A stretch of DNA of 64,000 nt from Flavobacterium foetidum (GTDB lineage Bacteria; Bacteroidota; Bacteroidia; Flavobacteriales; Flavobacteriaceae): NCBI RefSeq assembly GCF_004634245.1, contig NZ_SJTF01000014.1:1-64000 (forward strand). The letters run 5' to 3'. The position numbers were made by a program, and so were the translations under genes. The notes beneath the pieces are model-generated. The model had not been told where the DNA came from. It did no database searches and was given only the letters and a program-made list of their open reading frames with translations. This document shows positions 1-8,140 of the stretch, in pieces (positions within the stretch are counted from its first letter, which is position 1; each line of letters opens with the position of its first letter).

Positions 1-74
1 TCCTCCTTAGCTCAGTTGGTTAGAGCATCTGACTGTTAATCAGAGGGTCCTTGGTTCGAGCCCAAGAGGGGGAG
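1..74 (+). tRNA. tRNA-Asn (GTT)
   Basis: A complete cloverleaf is visible. The 7-bp acceptor stem pairs bases 1-7 with 67-73, and G74 is the discriminator. The anticodon loop CTGTTAA sits between TCTGA and TCAGA, giving anticodon GTT. The T-arm is CTTGG-TTCGAGC-CCAAG. CCA is not encoded. The gene starts at the first base of the window, so any upstream promoter or tRNA neighbours are out of view. Confidence 0.97.
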
Positions 75-82
75 CAAAAAAT

Positions 83-112
83 AAAAAAGCCATTCCGAAG
101 AATGGCTTTTTT
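83..112 (+). terminator. Intrinsic terminator after tRNA-Asn
   Basis: A perfect 13-bp stem has arms 83-95 and 100-112 and a CGAA loop. The right arm ends in six T. It lies 9 nt after the tRNA. The A-rich left arm means it could also end transcripts of the convergent gene at 151-546. Confidence 0.9.
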
Positions 113-150
113 ATTTCTATACTTTGCGCCCCGCGAATCCCGGATCAGGC

Positions 151-546
151 TCAAACTTCATATTTTTTATCAAAATAATTTTTGAGCAGTCCCACCTGGA
201 TCAAAATCATAATCGGAACAATCAAAATCGAATACAGGACATTTTTAGAGAAATGCACAGCAGAGAACAAACCTGAAATTTTGTCTACATACAACTTCCC
301 TACCTCCATATTGGAATCGGATCCCGAAAACAAAGAAACATATGCAATTAAGGCCGAAAGACCGAAAAAGATAAAAACCCACGCAACTTTTGGAATCAAA
401 GGCTTATAGATCTGAGCTTTTTTATTCTCGAGTATAGAAACCTCCGACATTATCTTAGAGGTGAAATCTATTGGCGCCGAGTCAAGTTCGACGTCTGCCA
501 TCATCTTTTCGATAAGGCTTTCTAAATTTTTATCGTTCTCTTTCAT
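151..546 (-). CDS. Putative anti-sigma-like two-helix membrane protein
   Basis: A small membrane protein of 131 aa with two hydrophobic segments, about residues 54-73 (WVFIFFGLSALIAYVSLF) and 101-119 (LYSILIVPIMILIQVGLL). The N-terminal 50 residues are charged and probably cytoplasmic. ATG 546 is preferred over the in-frame TTG at 555. This ATG lies inside the last codons of the sigma gene (17-nt overlap), so the two are probably translationally coupled. Position right after an ECF sigma gene suggests a sigma-regulating role. However, the zinc anti-sigma motif HxxxCxxC is absent and I cannot assign a family. The anti-sigma role is inference from context. Confidence 0.7.
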   Translation of the reverse strand: MKENDKNLESLIEKMMADVELDSAPIDFTSKIMSEVSILENKKAQIYKPLIPKVAWVFIFFGLSALIAYVSLFSGSDSNMEVGKLYVDKISGLFSAVHFSKNVLYSILIVPIMILIQVGLLKNYFDKKYEV

Positions 547-1117
547 AACATTCAATTATTTCTGGTTGCAGTTGCTTTCTCAAAATAACCGCCAATTTCT
601 GACGGCTTCTAAACAATTTGACTTTGGCATTATTTGCCGAAATATTCATGATTTTGCCAATTTCCTCAAGACTTTGATCATCAAAATAAAACAATGTCAG
701 CAGCAGGTTTTCATCGGCAGGAAGCAAATTTAAGCAATTCTGAATGGTTTGCCTTCTTTCAGCCTCTTCTAAAAGACTCAGAGCATTATCCATCGTTTTA
801 ACCAAATTTGAAGAAAATTCATCAATAGAGATGTTAGAATCCTCTTTTTTATTTTTCTTTAGACGATCCAAACACGCATTATAGGCGATTTTGTAAATCC
901 ATGTCGAAAACTTCGAATCTCCTTTAAATTTGCCCAACGACTTGTAAGCTTTTACAAACGTGTCTTGCGCCGTTTCCTCTGCTTCTTCTCTGTTTTTGAT
1001 CATCTTTAGCGCAAGCGTAAAAACCATATCCTTATAACGGTCCACCAGCACGGCAAACACACTAGCGTCTCCCTGCAAAATCTTATCGATATAATGTTGA
1101 TCACTTATTGCACTCAT
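530..1117 (-). CDS. ECF (sigma-70 family) RNA polymerase sigma factor
   Basis: A 195-aa extracytoplasmic-function sigma factor. Region 2 spans about residues 20-88, with the EEAEETAQDTFVKAYKSL helix (44-61) and STWIYKIAYNACLDRLKK (71-88) that contact core enzyme and the -10 element. Region 4, the -35 reader, spans about 131-178 with the helix-turn-helix SLEEIGKIMNISANNAKVKL. There is no region 3, as expected for the class. A GTAACC-N16-CGTC promoter ends 9 nt upstream of the ATG, and an identically spaced copy precedes the divergent DUF6249 gene. This suggests autoregulation. The first ATG is almost at the predicted transcript start, so the mRNA may be nearly leaderless. Confidence 0.93.
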   Translation of the reverse strand: MSAISDQHYIDKILQGDASVFAVLVDRYKDMVFTLALKMIKNREEAEETAQDTFVKAYKSLGKFKGDSKFSTWIYKIAYNACLDRLKKNKKEDSNISIDEFSSNLVKTMDNALSLLEEAERRQTIQNCLNLLPADENLLLTLFYFDDQSLEEIGKIMNISANNAKVKLFRSRQKLAVILRKQLQPEIIECYERER

Positions 1118-1126
1118 ATTATATAG

Positions 1127-1152
1127 GACGACAGTTTGTTTCCTTAGGTTAC
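1127..1152 (-). promoter_or_regulatory. Candidate ECF-sigma promoter of the sigma gene
   Basis: Read on the minus strand: GTAACC (1152-1147), 16 nt, CGTC (1130-1127), continuing as CGTCCTAT. The same two boxes with the same spacing occur on the plus strand at 1337-1362. That shared architecture across a divergent intergenic region is the evidence; no mapped start is available. Confidence 0.7.
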
Positions 1153-1336
1153 AGCTAAATGAAAATAAATTCTATTTTTCTTTAATTTCAAATTCAAATA
1201 TTGGATTGGCCAGAATTTGGTAAAGCTTAAAACTTCGGCAAAGTTGGAAACGCAGAAAAACACATTCAAAATTAACTCATAATCAGCAAGTTTTGGATTT
1301 TGGGTTTTATTTTTTTGATTTTTTTTCCAAAAAACT

Positions 1337-1362
1337 GTAACCTGATTTTATAAGGTGTCGTC
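1337..1362 (+). promoter_or_regulatory. Candidate ECF-sigma promoter of the DUF6249 gene
   Basis: GTAACC (1337-1342), 16 nt, CGTC (1359-1362), again followed by CTAT. It matches the promoter of the neighbouring sigma gene in both boxes, in spacing and in the flanking TGTCGTCCTAT. A start about 8 nt downstream would give a leader of about 30 nt to ATG 1400. Confidence 0.7.
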
Positions 1363-1399
1363 CTATGGGATATATCAATCAATTAAAAACATAAAAATC

Positions 1400-1747
1400 A
1401 TGGGACCACAAGTTTTAGTACCAGTTAGCCTTTTTCTAATGATCTTCGGGATTGTTTACTTAATTTATTCAACAAGAAATAGAGAGCGCTTAGCTCTTAT
1501 AGAAAAAGGTGTCGATGCCAGTATTTTCCTGAAAGGAAAAAACAACGGCGTTCCGGCGTGGAAAATCTTTGTTGTGAATCTGGCTTTCTTATTGATAGGA
1601 TGCGGTGTCGGAATATTTCTGGCATTATTAATCACCACCTATACTTCACTAGAAGATGATGCGGTTTACCCTTCCATCATATTCATAATGGCCGGAATTG
1701 GACTATTGACAGGATTTAAGACCGCAAAAGACCTGGACAAGGAGTAA
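1400..1747 (+). CDS. DUF6249-type small membrane protein
   Basis: A 115-aa protein starting MGPQVLVPVSLFLMIFG, with three hydrophobic segments: about residues 4-23, 54-77 and 87-104. The segment RNRERLALIEKGVDASIF is typical of the DUF6249 family as I remember it. ATG 1400 is preferred to an in-frame GTG at 1355, because that GTG lies within the -10 region of the upstream promoter. The gene is divergent from the ECF sigma gene and has the same type of promoter, so it is a likely direct target. The molecular role is unknown. Confidence 0.8.
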   Translation: MGPQVLVPVSLFLMIFGIVYLIYSTRNRERLALIEKGVDASIFLKGKNNGVPAWKIFVVNLAFLLIGCGVGIFLALLITTYTSLEDDAVYPSIIFIMAGIGLLTGFKTAKDLDKE

Positions 1748-1772
1748 AGAAACAGAATTAGAGACTGAATAT

Positions 1773-1811
1773 ACGCATCAAGAATCCGGATTCCTGATGC
1801 GTTATTTTTTT
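1773..1811. terminator. Bidirectional intrinsic terminator
   Basis: A near-perfect 30-bp palindrome (1773-1802) with arms ACGCATCA...TGATGCGT around GAATCCGGATTC is followed by TTATTTTTTT on the plus strand. It sits between the convergent DUF6249 gene and rnhA and could serve the plus-strand gene best. Confidence 0.8.
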
Positions 1812-2289
1812 ACAAAAGCTTAGAATCTATATTTTCGTAATAAGAATCTATAGAAAGCGAAGGCTGCATTGACGCCATAACGGCCAATTGATCACAGCGC
1901 TCATTTTGTGGATGATTATTATGACCTTTAATCCATTTAAAATCGACTTGGTGTTTTCTGTAGACAACTAAAAAACGCTTCCAGAGATCGGCATTTTTCC
2001 TTCCCGCAAACTTTTTTTTCTCCCAACCAAGTACCCATTTTTTTTCGACAGAATCTACTACGTATTTCGAATCCGAAACAACCAAAACCTTCATGTTAGG
2101 ATTTTTAAGCTTTTCGAGACCTACAATTACAGCCAGAAGCTCCATCCTATTATTGGTCGTAAGCCTAAAACCTTCATAAAACTCTTTTTTATACGGAGTT
2201 CCGACCAATTCCATTACAACACCGTAACCGCCATTTCCCGGATTCCCCTTTGCGGCGCCGTCTGTATATATATGTACTTCGTGAGACAT
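1810..2289 (-). CDS. rnhA: Ribonuclease HI
   Basis: A 159-aa enzyme that cuts the RNA strand of RNA-DNA hybrids. The D-E-D-D metal centre is visible: D10 in IYTDGAAKGNPGNGGYG, E50 in NNRMELLAVI, D73 in VVSDSKYV and D132 in NERCDQLA, with H122 in the flexible loop (KGHNNH). Length is normal for single-domain bacterial RNase HI. The next gene upstream on the same strand is purN, with a 90-nt gap, so co-transcription is possible. Confidence 0.95.
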   Translation of the reverse strand: MSHEVHIYTDGAAKGNPGNGGYGVVMELVGTPYKKEFYEGFRLTTNNRMELLAVIVGLEKLKNPNMKVLVVSDSKYVVDSVEKKWVLGWEKKKFAGRKNADLWKRFLVVYRKHQVDFKWIKGHNNHPQNERCDQLAVMASMQPSLSIDSYYENIDSKLL

Positions 2290-2379
2290 TTAATTTTAGA
2301 TTGTTGATTTTAGATTTCAGATTGCTCATCCTAATCTAAAATTGGTATTTATAATTGCACTTAATTTGAGCCTTGATAG

Positions 2380-2943
2380 TTACGCATCTAACAATCTATG
2401 AATAATCTCAGGAAAGTGCTTCCGCTCCAATTCGTGTATCTTTTCTGCCACTGATTCTGGTGTATCCTCATCGGTCAAGGCTACATTTGCCTGAAAAATA
2501 ACAGCCCCTTCATCATAATGTTCATTTACATAATGAATAGAGATTCCAGTTTCTTTTTCCTTGTTATTTACTATTGCTCTGTGTATATGCATTCCGTACA
2601 TTCCTTTTCCTCCATAATTAGGCAAAAGCGCAGGATGAATATTTATGATTTTGTGCGGATATTTCTCGATTATGTTTTCTGGAAACTTAAGCAAAAAACC
2701 AGCCAGCACGATCAAATCTGGGTCGATTTTTTGGATTTTTTGTAAAACATTTCCGTTTAAAAGCTCGCTTTTTGAGAAGATTTCGACCGAAATTTGATGA
2801 TTTTTTGCCCTTTCAATAACTTTTGCCGAAGCATTATTGGTGAAAACAGAAACGACGGCAGCAATTTCTGTTTTAGAAAAATATTTTATAATATTCTCTG
2901 CATTAGTGCCTGAACCTGAGGCAAAAACAACAATTTTTTTCAT
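2380..2943 (-). CDS. purN: Phosphoribosylglycinamide formyltransferase (GART)
   Basis: A 187-aa enzyme that transfers the formyl group from 10-formyl-THF to GAR in purine synthesis. Seen: the N-terminal SGSGTNAENI phosphate-binding loop, the catalytic block INIHPALLPNYGGKGMYG and the D in NEHYDEGAVIFQ. The start MKKIVVFASGSGTN at 2943 is chosen because the 33 codons upstream are low-complexity and absent from the family. The acpP promoter lies divergently about 120 nt away. Confidence 0.95.
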   Translation of the reverse strand: MKKIVVFASGSGTNAENIIKYFSKTEIAAVVSVFTNNASAKVIERAKNHQISVEIFSKSELLNGNVLQKIQKIDPDLIVLAGFLLKFPENIIEKYPHKIINIHPALLPNYGGKGMYGMHIHRAIVNNKEKETGISIHYVNEHYDEGAVIFQANVALTDEDTPESVAEKIHELERKHFPEIIHRLLDA

Positions 2944-3059
2944 AATCAGATTAATTTTGAGAGTGCAAAAAACGGAATAAAAAACGAAAATAAATAGCTT
3001 TGAAAGACCTTTCTTGAAATTAATTTTATAAATTAGTGTCACATTTATAAACTAAATAG

Positions 3060-3088
3060 TTGTTTTAAAATAAAGTTTTTTATTTTTG
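3060..3088 (+). promoter_or_regulatory. Bacteroidota-type promoter of acpP
   Basis: TTG (3060-3062), 18 nt, TATTTTTG (3081-3088). This matches the -33/-7 pattern TTG-N17-23-TANNTTTG known for Bacteroidota primary sigma factors. It sits 31 nt upstream of the acpP start. Confidence 0.7.
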
Positions 3089-3118
3089 CCAACAAATTAA
3101 ATTCTAAAATTAAAGATT

Positions 3119-3355
3119 ATGTCAGACATTGCATCAAGAGTAAAAGCGATTATCGTAGACAAATTAGGTGTTGACGAAAACGAAGTTGTAACAGAAGCAA
3201 GCTTCACTAATGATTTGGGAGCTGACTCATTAGACACTGTTGAGCTTATTATGGAATTCGAAAAAGAATTTGACATTCAAATTCCAGACGATCAAGCAGA
3301 AAACATTGCTACTGTTGGTCAAGCTATTTCTTATATCGAAGAAGCTAAAAAATAA
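3119..3355 (+). CDS. acpP: Acyl carrier protein
   Basis: A 78-aa acidic carrier of growing fatty acyl chains. The phosphopantetheine attachment serine is in GADSLDTVEL (about residue 39). Length and helical pattern are those of AcpP. It is followed by fabF, rnc and pyk on the same strand, the common acpP-fabF-rnc order. A long inverted repeat separates it from fabF. Confidence 0.98.
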   Translation: MSDIASRVKAIIVDKLGVDENEVVTEASFTNDLGADSLDTVELIMEFEKEFDIQIPDDQAENIATVGQAISYIEEAKK

Positions 3356-3362
3356 TAATACC

Positions 3363-3456
3363 ACACCCGATTTTTAAAAATTCCAAATTTAAATGTCCAA
3401 ATCCCAAAATTGGAATTTGTTTTTTTTGAAAGATTGGAATTTTTAAAATCGGGTGT
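3363..3456 (+). repeat. Long inverted repeat between acpP and fabF
   Basis: The left arm (3363-3386) begins ACACCCGAT and ends AATTCCAA. The right arm (3434-3456) is its complement apart from one extra T. The 47-nt loop contains further AATTCCAA/TTGGAATT pairs and a run of eight T. It could be an acpP terminator or attenuator that lowers read-through into fabF, or stabilise the acpP 3' end. The rest of the 241-nt gap is AT-rich with nothing else recognised. Confidence 0.8.
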
Positions 3457-3596
3457 TATTATTTTTTTGAAATTTAAATTTCGATTGATTTTCAATCAAT
3501 AAAGATATATTTATATTGTAATGCCCATGGCTCTTAAGTAACAATAAAGTTAAGAAAGCGTGGGTTTTATTTGTTTAAGATACAAAACACATATTT

Positions 3597-4850
3597 ATGG
3601 CATTAAGGCGAGTTGTTGTAACAGGATTAGGTGCACTTACTCCTATCGGGAATAATATCCAGGAATATTGGGATGCACTTGTGAATGGAGTTAGCGGAGC
3701 CGCTCCTATCACATATTATGATACAGAGAAGCATAAAACGAAATTTGCCTGCGAAGTAAAAAACTTCAATATTGAAGATTATATGGATCGTAAGGAATCC
3801 CGCAGACTTGATAAATTCGCTCAATATGCAATTGCTGCAAGTGATGAGGCTATTAAAGATGCCGGAATTACAAATGATAATGTAAACAAACAAAGAGTTG
3901 GTGTTATCTGGGGAGCAGGAATTGGAGGTTTAGAGACTTTCCAAGAAGAAGTATTGTATTATGCAAAAGGAGACGGAACTCCAAAGTTCAATCCTTTCTT
4001 TATCCCTAAAATGATTGCCGATATTGCGCCTGCGCACATTTCGATGCGTAACGGCTATATGGGTCCAAATTATACTACGGTTTCTGCATGTGCATCTTCT
4101 GCAAATGCATTAATCGATGCTTTCAATTACATTCGTTTAGGCATGTGTGATGTAATTGTATCTGGTGGTTCTGAAGCGGCTGTTACAATTGCAGGTATGG
4201 GTGGTTTCAGCTCTATGCACGCTTTATCTACTAGAAACGAAAGCCCAGAAACAGCTTCAAGACCTTTTGATGCAACCAGAGATGGTTTCGTTTTAGGAGA
4301 AGGGGCCGGAGCTTTGGTTCTTGAAGATTACGAACATGCAAAAGCAAGAGGCGCAAAAATCTACTGCGAAATTGGCGGTGGCGGTATGTCATCTGACGCG
4401 TATCACCTAACAGCACCTCATCCTGAAGGAATTGGTGTAATCGCCGTAATGGAAAATACTTTGAGAGATGCAGGAATGAGCCCTGAGCAAGTTGACCACA
4501 TCAACACTCACGGTACTTCTACTCCTCTTGGAGACGTTGCAGAACTTAAAGCCATCAGCGCTGTTTTTGGCGATCATGCTAAAACAATCAATATCAACTC
4601 TACAAAGTCGATGACAGGACACTTACTGGGTGCTGCTGGAGCTATTGAAGCAATTGCTTCTATTTTGGCAATGAAGCACGGTATTGTTCCTCCAACAATC
4701 AACCATAGCGTAGTTGACGAAAATATCGACCCTTCTCTTAATCTGACTTTAAACAAAGCTCAAAAAAGAGAAGTAAATGTTGCTATGAGCAATACTTTTG
4801 GTTTTGGCGGACATAATGCCTGCGTTTTGTTTAAAAAAATAGCTGAGTAA
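3597..4850 (+). CDS. fabF: Beta-ketoacyl-ACP synthase II
   Basis: A 417-aa condensing enzyme of fatty acid elongation. The Cys-His-His triad is seen: C165 in VSACASSAN, H305 in NTHGTSTPLGD and H342 in KSMTGHLLGAAGAIEA. The C-terminal SNTFGFGGHNACVLF motif is present. Full length. It lies directly upstream of rnc, with only 12 nt between stop and start. Confidence 0.98.
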   Translation: MALRRVVVTGLGALTPIGNNIQEYWDALVNGVSGAAPITYYDTEKHKTKFACEVKNFNIEDYMDRKESRRLDKFAQYAIAASDEAIKDAGITNDNVNKQRVGVIWGAGIGGLETFQEEVLYYAKGDGTPKFNPFFIPKMIADIAPAHISMRNGYMGPNYTTVSACASSANALIDAFNYIRLGMCDVIVSGGSEAAVTIAGMGGFSSMHALSTRNESPETASRPFDATRDGFVLGEGAGALVLEDYEHAKARGAKIYCEIGGGGMSSDAYHLTAPHPEGIGVIAVMENTLRDAGMSPEQVDHINTHGTSTPLGDVAELKAISAVFGDHAKTININSTKSMTGHLLGAAGAIEAIASILAMKHGIVPPTINHSVVDENIDPSLNLTLNKAQKREVNVAMSNTFGFGGHNACVLFKKIAE

Positions 4851-4862
4851 TTCGTCGTGCGT

Positions 4863-5603
4863 ATGAATTTTATCAAAAAAATATTCTCTAAATCCCGTTC
4901 TCTTGAAGACGGGATTTTTTTTGACACTATTCAGAAAATACTTGGTTTTCAGCCCGTTAATACAGATTTCTATAGGAAAGCATTTACACACCGATCATCA
5001 AACAAATTAGACAAAGACGGTCATCCGATCAATTACGAGCGACTTGAATTTTTAGGAGATGCAATGCTAAGTGCTGTTATTGCTGCACATTTGTTTAATA
5101 AGGCACCCAATGGAGACGAGGGCTATCTAACCAAAATGCGTTCTAAAATTGTCAGCAGAGAACATCTCAACGAATTAGGAAAAGACTTAAATTTAGTACA
5201 GTTTGTAGAAAGCAAAGTGCCGATTCAGCATTTTGGAGAAAACATTCATGGCAATATATTCGAATCGCTTATTGGTGCTATATATTTGGATAAGGGGTAC
5301 GTTTTCTGTGAAAGATTTATCCAGAAAAGAGTTATAACTCCTTATGTCGATATTGCTAGGCTAGAAGGAAAAGTCATCAGTTATAAAAGCTTGGTTATCG
5401 AGTGGTGTCAGAAAGAAAAAAGAGTTTTTCATTATGACATCTTTGAAGATAACGGTATAGACGGCCAACGCTTATTTGGCGTTAAACTCAGCATAGACGA
5501 CAAAGTAATTGCGAGAGCAAGAGCAACTTCAAAAAAGAAGGCAGAAGAAAAAGCATCACAAAGAGCATATTTTGCATTTCAAGAAAAAATAGACAAGAAA
5601 TAA
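4863..5603 (+). CDS. rnc: Ribonuclease III
   Basis: A 246-aa double-strand-specific RNase for rRNA and mRNA processing. The RNase III signature ERLEFLGDAMLS is at about residues 59-70, and the second acidic cluster GNIFESLIGAIYLDKG follows. A C-terminal double-stranded RNA-binding domain lies at about 175-244, ending in KKKAEEKASQRAYF. ATG 4863 is preferred over the in-frame GTG at 4857. The gene is tightly linked to fabF. Confidence 0.95.
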   Translation: MNFIKKIFSKSRSLEDGIFFDTIQKILGFQPVNTDFYRKAFTHRSSNKLDKDGHPINYERLEFLGDAMLSAVIAAHLFNKAPNGDEGYLTKMRSKIVSREHLNELGKDLNLVQFVESKVPIQHFGENIHGNIFESLIGAIYLDKGYVFCERFIQKRVITPYVDIARLEGKVISYKSLVIEWCQKEKRVFHYDIFEDNGIDGQRLFGVKLSIDDKVIARARATSKKKAEEKASQRAYFAFQEKIDKK

Positions 5604-5728
5604 CTACAAAAATAGTGTAGTTTTCTTAACGCTATAACGTTTTCGTTTATAAATTAACAAAAACAACTTCGTCTTCACTATTGATGCTCCGTTAGAAATA
5701 GTATATTTACAACTTGATTTTTCATGAT

Positions 5729-6217
5729 ATGGCAATTCATAGATTGGATTTAGACGAATTTGACGAAGTTGATTATTATTTAATGGCAATTCATACTTCA
5801 TTAGAAGATTATCGATTAGCCTATTTTATCAATAAAAACCTTCCTATTAACTTAAGTAAGAGCAAAAACGAGATTCATGCTCAGACTAAGGAAGGAGAAA
5901 CAAATTTTTCGAGATTTTATTACTATGATGCTGAAAAAGAAGTTTCATGGAATTTAATTCAGAATAAAAATGAAATCATTTCTGTGAGTAAAAATGATTT
6001 TCAGAATTTGTTTTCTAATGAAACAAGTGAGGTTTCGACAACAATTCATTTACTTCCTGAATTTAAAAAGGTCGATTTTTTCCTGAAAATAGATAATAGC
6101 GAAGAGGCGCTTGATTTTTCAGAAATCCAACAAAAATTAAATGCAATAGAAAGTATCGCAGCAATTTATGCTGTTGATACAGACAAAATAAAATCAAAAA
6201 ACAATCTAATTTTTTAA
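5729..6217 (+). CDS. IPExxxVDY family protein
   Basis: A 162-aa acidic cytoplasmic protein with no signal peptide or membrane segment. It carries LPEFKKVDF, a variant of the name-giving IPExxxVDY motif. The family is known mainly from flavobacteria, commonly between rnc and pyk, as here; function is unknown. ATG 5729 is preferred to the upstream in-frame TTG at 5714. A possible promoter is TTG (5681-5683), 18 nt, TATATTTA (5702-5709). pyk begins 5 nt after the stop, so the two are probably co-transcribed. Confidence 0.85.
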   Translation: MAIHRLDLDEFDEVDYYLMAIHTSLEDYRLAYFINKNLPINLSKSKNEIHAQTKEGETNFSRFYYYDAEKEVSWNLIQNKNEIISVSKNDFQNLFSNETSEVSTTIHLLPEFKKVDFFLKIDNSEEALDFSEIQQKLNAIESIAAIYAVDTDKIKSKNNLIF

Positions 6218-6222
6218 ACAAA

Positions 6223-7656
6223 ATGCTAAAAAACAAAAAAACCAAAATTGTTGCTACACTTGGCCCCGCTTGTAGTACAAGAGAGATCATCAAAGACATG
6301 ATCGAAGCAGGTGTTAATGTGTTTAGAATCAATTTTTCGCATGCAGATTACGAAGGAGTAAAAGAGAAAATTAATATTATTAGAAGCTTAAACGAAGAGT
6401 TTGGTTATACAACTGCAATCCTTGGCGATTTACAGGGACCAAAACTTAGAGTTGGTGTAATGGAAGAAGGCACTGTAGTAAATGATGGCGACGAAATCAC
6501 TTTTACTACTGCAGAAGATATTATCGGAACATCTAAAAGAGTGTTCATGAAATATCAAAATTTCCCAAATGATGTGAACCCAGGAGAGCGTATTTTGCTT
6601 GATGATGGTAAACTTATTTTTGAAATTGTTTCTACTGATAAAAAAACAGAAGTTGTTGCTAGAGTTATTCAAGGTGGTGAATTAAAATCTAAAAAAGGAG
6701 TTAACTTACCAAATACCAAAATCTCTTTACCAGCCTTAACTGAAAAAGATATTGCTGATGCGATTTTTGCAATCGAGCAAAAAGTAGACTGGATCGCACT
6801 TTCATTCGTGAAAACTCCTCGCGACTTACAGGATTTACAAGAATTAATCGCTAAACATTCTGAATATAAAATTCCAATTGTTGCTAAAATTGAAATGCCA
6901 GAAGCTCTTGAGAACATGGATAAGATTGTAGCATACTGTGATGGCTTAATGGTTGCTCGTGGAGATCTTGGAGTTGAACTTCCTGCTCACGAAGTACCAT
7001 TGGTGCAAAAAGATTTGATCAGAAGAGCTAAAACTGCTAGAATTCCTGTTATCGTTGCTACACAAATGATGGAAACAATGATTACAAGCTTAACTCCGAC
7101 AAGAGCAGAAGTTAACGACGTTGCAAACTCAGTAATGGACGGTGCCGACGCTGTAATGCTTTCCGGAGAAACTGCTACAGGAAACTATCCAGTACAAGTA
7201 ATTCAGAGAATGGCACAAATTTGTGAGGCTGTTGAGAATTCACCACTTATTCAGGTTCCTCAAAATACGCCACAGATCAAAACAAAACGTTTTGTTACTA
7301 AAACTGTATGCCATCAAGCTGCTTTATTGGCAAACGAAATTCATGCAAAAGCAATCTGTACTCTTACCAATAGCGGATATACTGCTTTTCAAATTTCGGC
7401 TTGGAGACCATCGTCTGCACATATTTTAGTGTTTACTTCAAACAGAAGAATCCTAACACAATTGAATTTGTTATGGGGAGTAAAATCTTTTTACTACGAT
7501 AACGAAGAAAGCACAGACGACACTGTTACAGATGTAAACAAAATCGCTGTCGATAAAGGTTATGCTGCAAAAGGAGATTATTTAATTAACCTTGCGGCTA
7601 TGCCAATAAAAGATAAAGGAATGGTGAACACCATGAGAGTATCTGAAATAGAATAA
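6223..7656 (+). CDS. pyk: Pyruvate kinase
   Basis: A 477-aa glycolytic enzyme (PEP + ADP to pyruvate + ATP). Seen: KIVATLGPACSTRE at the N-terminus, RINFSHADYEG, DLQGPKLRVG, then the active-site block IVAKIEMPEALENMD with MVARGDLGVELP, and VIVATQMMETMI. The B domain sits between the barrel segments and the C-terminal domain is complete. It follows the IPExxxVDY gene by 5 nt and ends at a clear terminator. Confidence 0.97.
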   Translation: MLKNKKTKIVATLGPACSTREIIKDMIEAGVNVFRINFSHADYEGVKEKINIIRSLNEEFGYTTAILGDLQGPKLRVGVMEEGTVVNDGDEITFTTAEDIIGTSKRVFMKYQNFPNDVNPGERILLDDGKLIFEIVSTDKKTEVVARVIQGGELKSKKGVNLPNTKISLPALTEKDIADAIFAIEQKVDWIALSFVKTPRDLQDLQELIAKHSEYKIPIVAKIEMPEALENMDKIVAYCDGLMVARGDLGVELPAHEVPLVQKDLIRRAKTARIPVIVATQMMETMITSLTPTRAEVNDVANSVMDGADAVMLSGETATGNYPVQVIQRMAQICEAVENSPLIQVPQNTPQIKTKRFVTKTVCHQAALLANEIHAKAICTLTNSGYTAFQISAWRPSSAHILVFTSNRRILTQLNLLWGVKSFYYDNEESTDDTVTDVNKIAVDKGYAAKGDYLINLAAMPIKDKGMVNTMRVSEIE

Positions 7657-7676
7657 TATTTTCTCAAAATATTTAC

Positions 7677-7711
7677 AAAAGCCATTTACGTAAAGTAAGT
7701 GGCTTTTTTGC
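7677..7711 (+). terminator. Intrinsic terminator of pyk
   Basis: Arms AAAAGCCA-TTTAC and GTAAG-TGGCTTTT (7677-7689 and 7695-7707) close a 5-nt loop and end in a T-run. It lies 21 nt after the pyk stop. Confidence 0.9.
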
Positions 7712-8140
7712 TTTAATTAATTAGATGCTTATTGATACAAATCCAGAAATTCTTTTTTCCAAGTACATTAGAAAAGCAAAAAGACTTCTTATTACCGTAA
7801 AAAGTCAAAAGTAATTCCTGATACTTTTTTCGGAACACAAAATCCATCATCCTATTTCATTCGATTTTGGTCTTTCACCTAATAAAATGAAAGATCATGT
7901 TGCAGATTCTCCTTTTTGTTGTTTCATTTTATAAAATGAAACAATGTCGTGCCTTACAAAATCAACCTTTCACTTATTAATTATATAATTTTGAGAATGT
8001 TGAAAGTTGCATCTTTTTTTGGGCAATTTGGAACTTGTAATCAATATGCAACAGTTCTGCCAATTACCTTTGAATATCCTACTTTTTTTTATTTGACCAT
8101 ACACTTATACATAATAGAATTATTAACCAATTTTTTTATC
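7712..8140. promoter_or_regulatory. Long leader or regulatory region before the sulfatase gene
   Basis: No convincing gene is seen here. An in-frame extension of the sulfatase from 7949 is judged non-coding because it puts 64 residues before an otherwise clear signal peptide. The region holds two related inverted repeats: TCTTTCA-N10-TGAAAGA at 7871-7894 and a perfect 26-bp palindrome at 7919-7944 whose half is GTTTCATTTTA. The shared TTTCAT/ATGAAA core suggests a regulator-binding region; this is inference. Confidence 0.5.

Noticed and set aside
7949..8140. N-terminal extension of the sulfatase frame
   Set aside because: The 64 extra residues precede a clear Sec signal peptide at 8141 and overlap a palindrome-rich spacer, so they are treated as untranslated.
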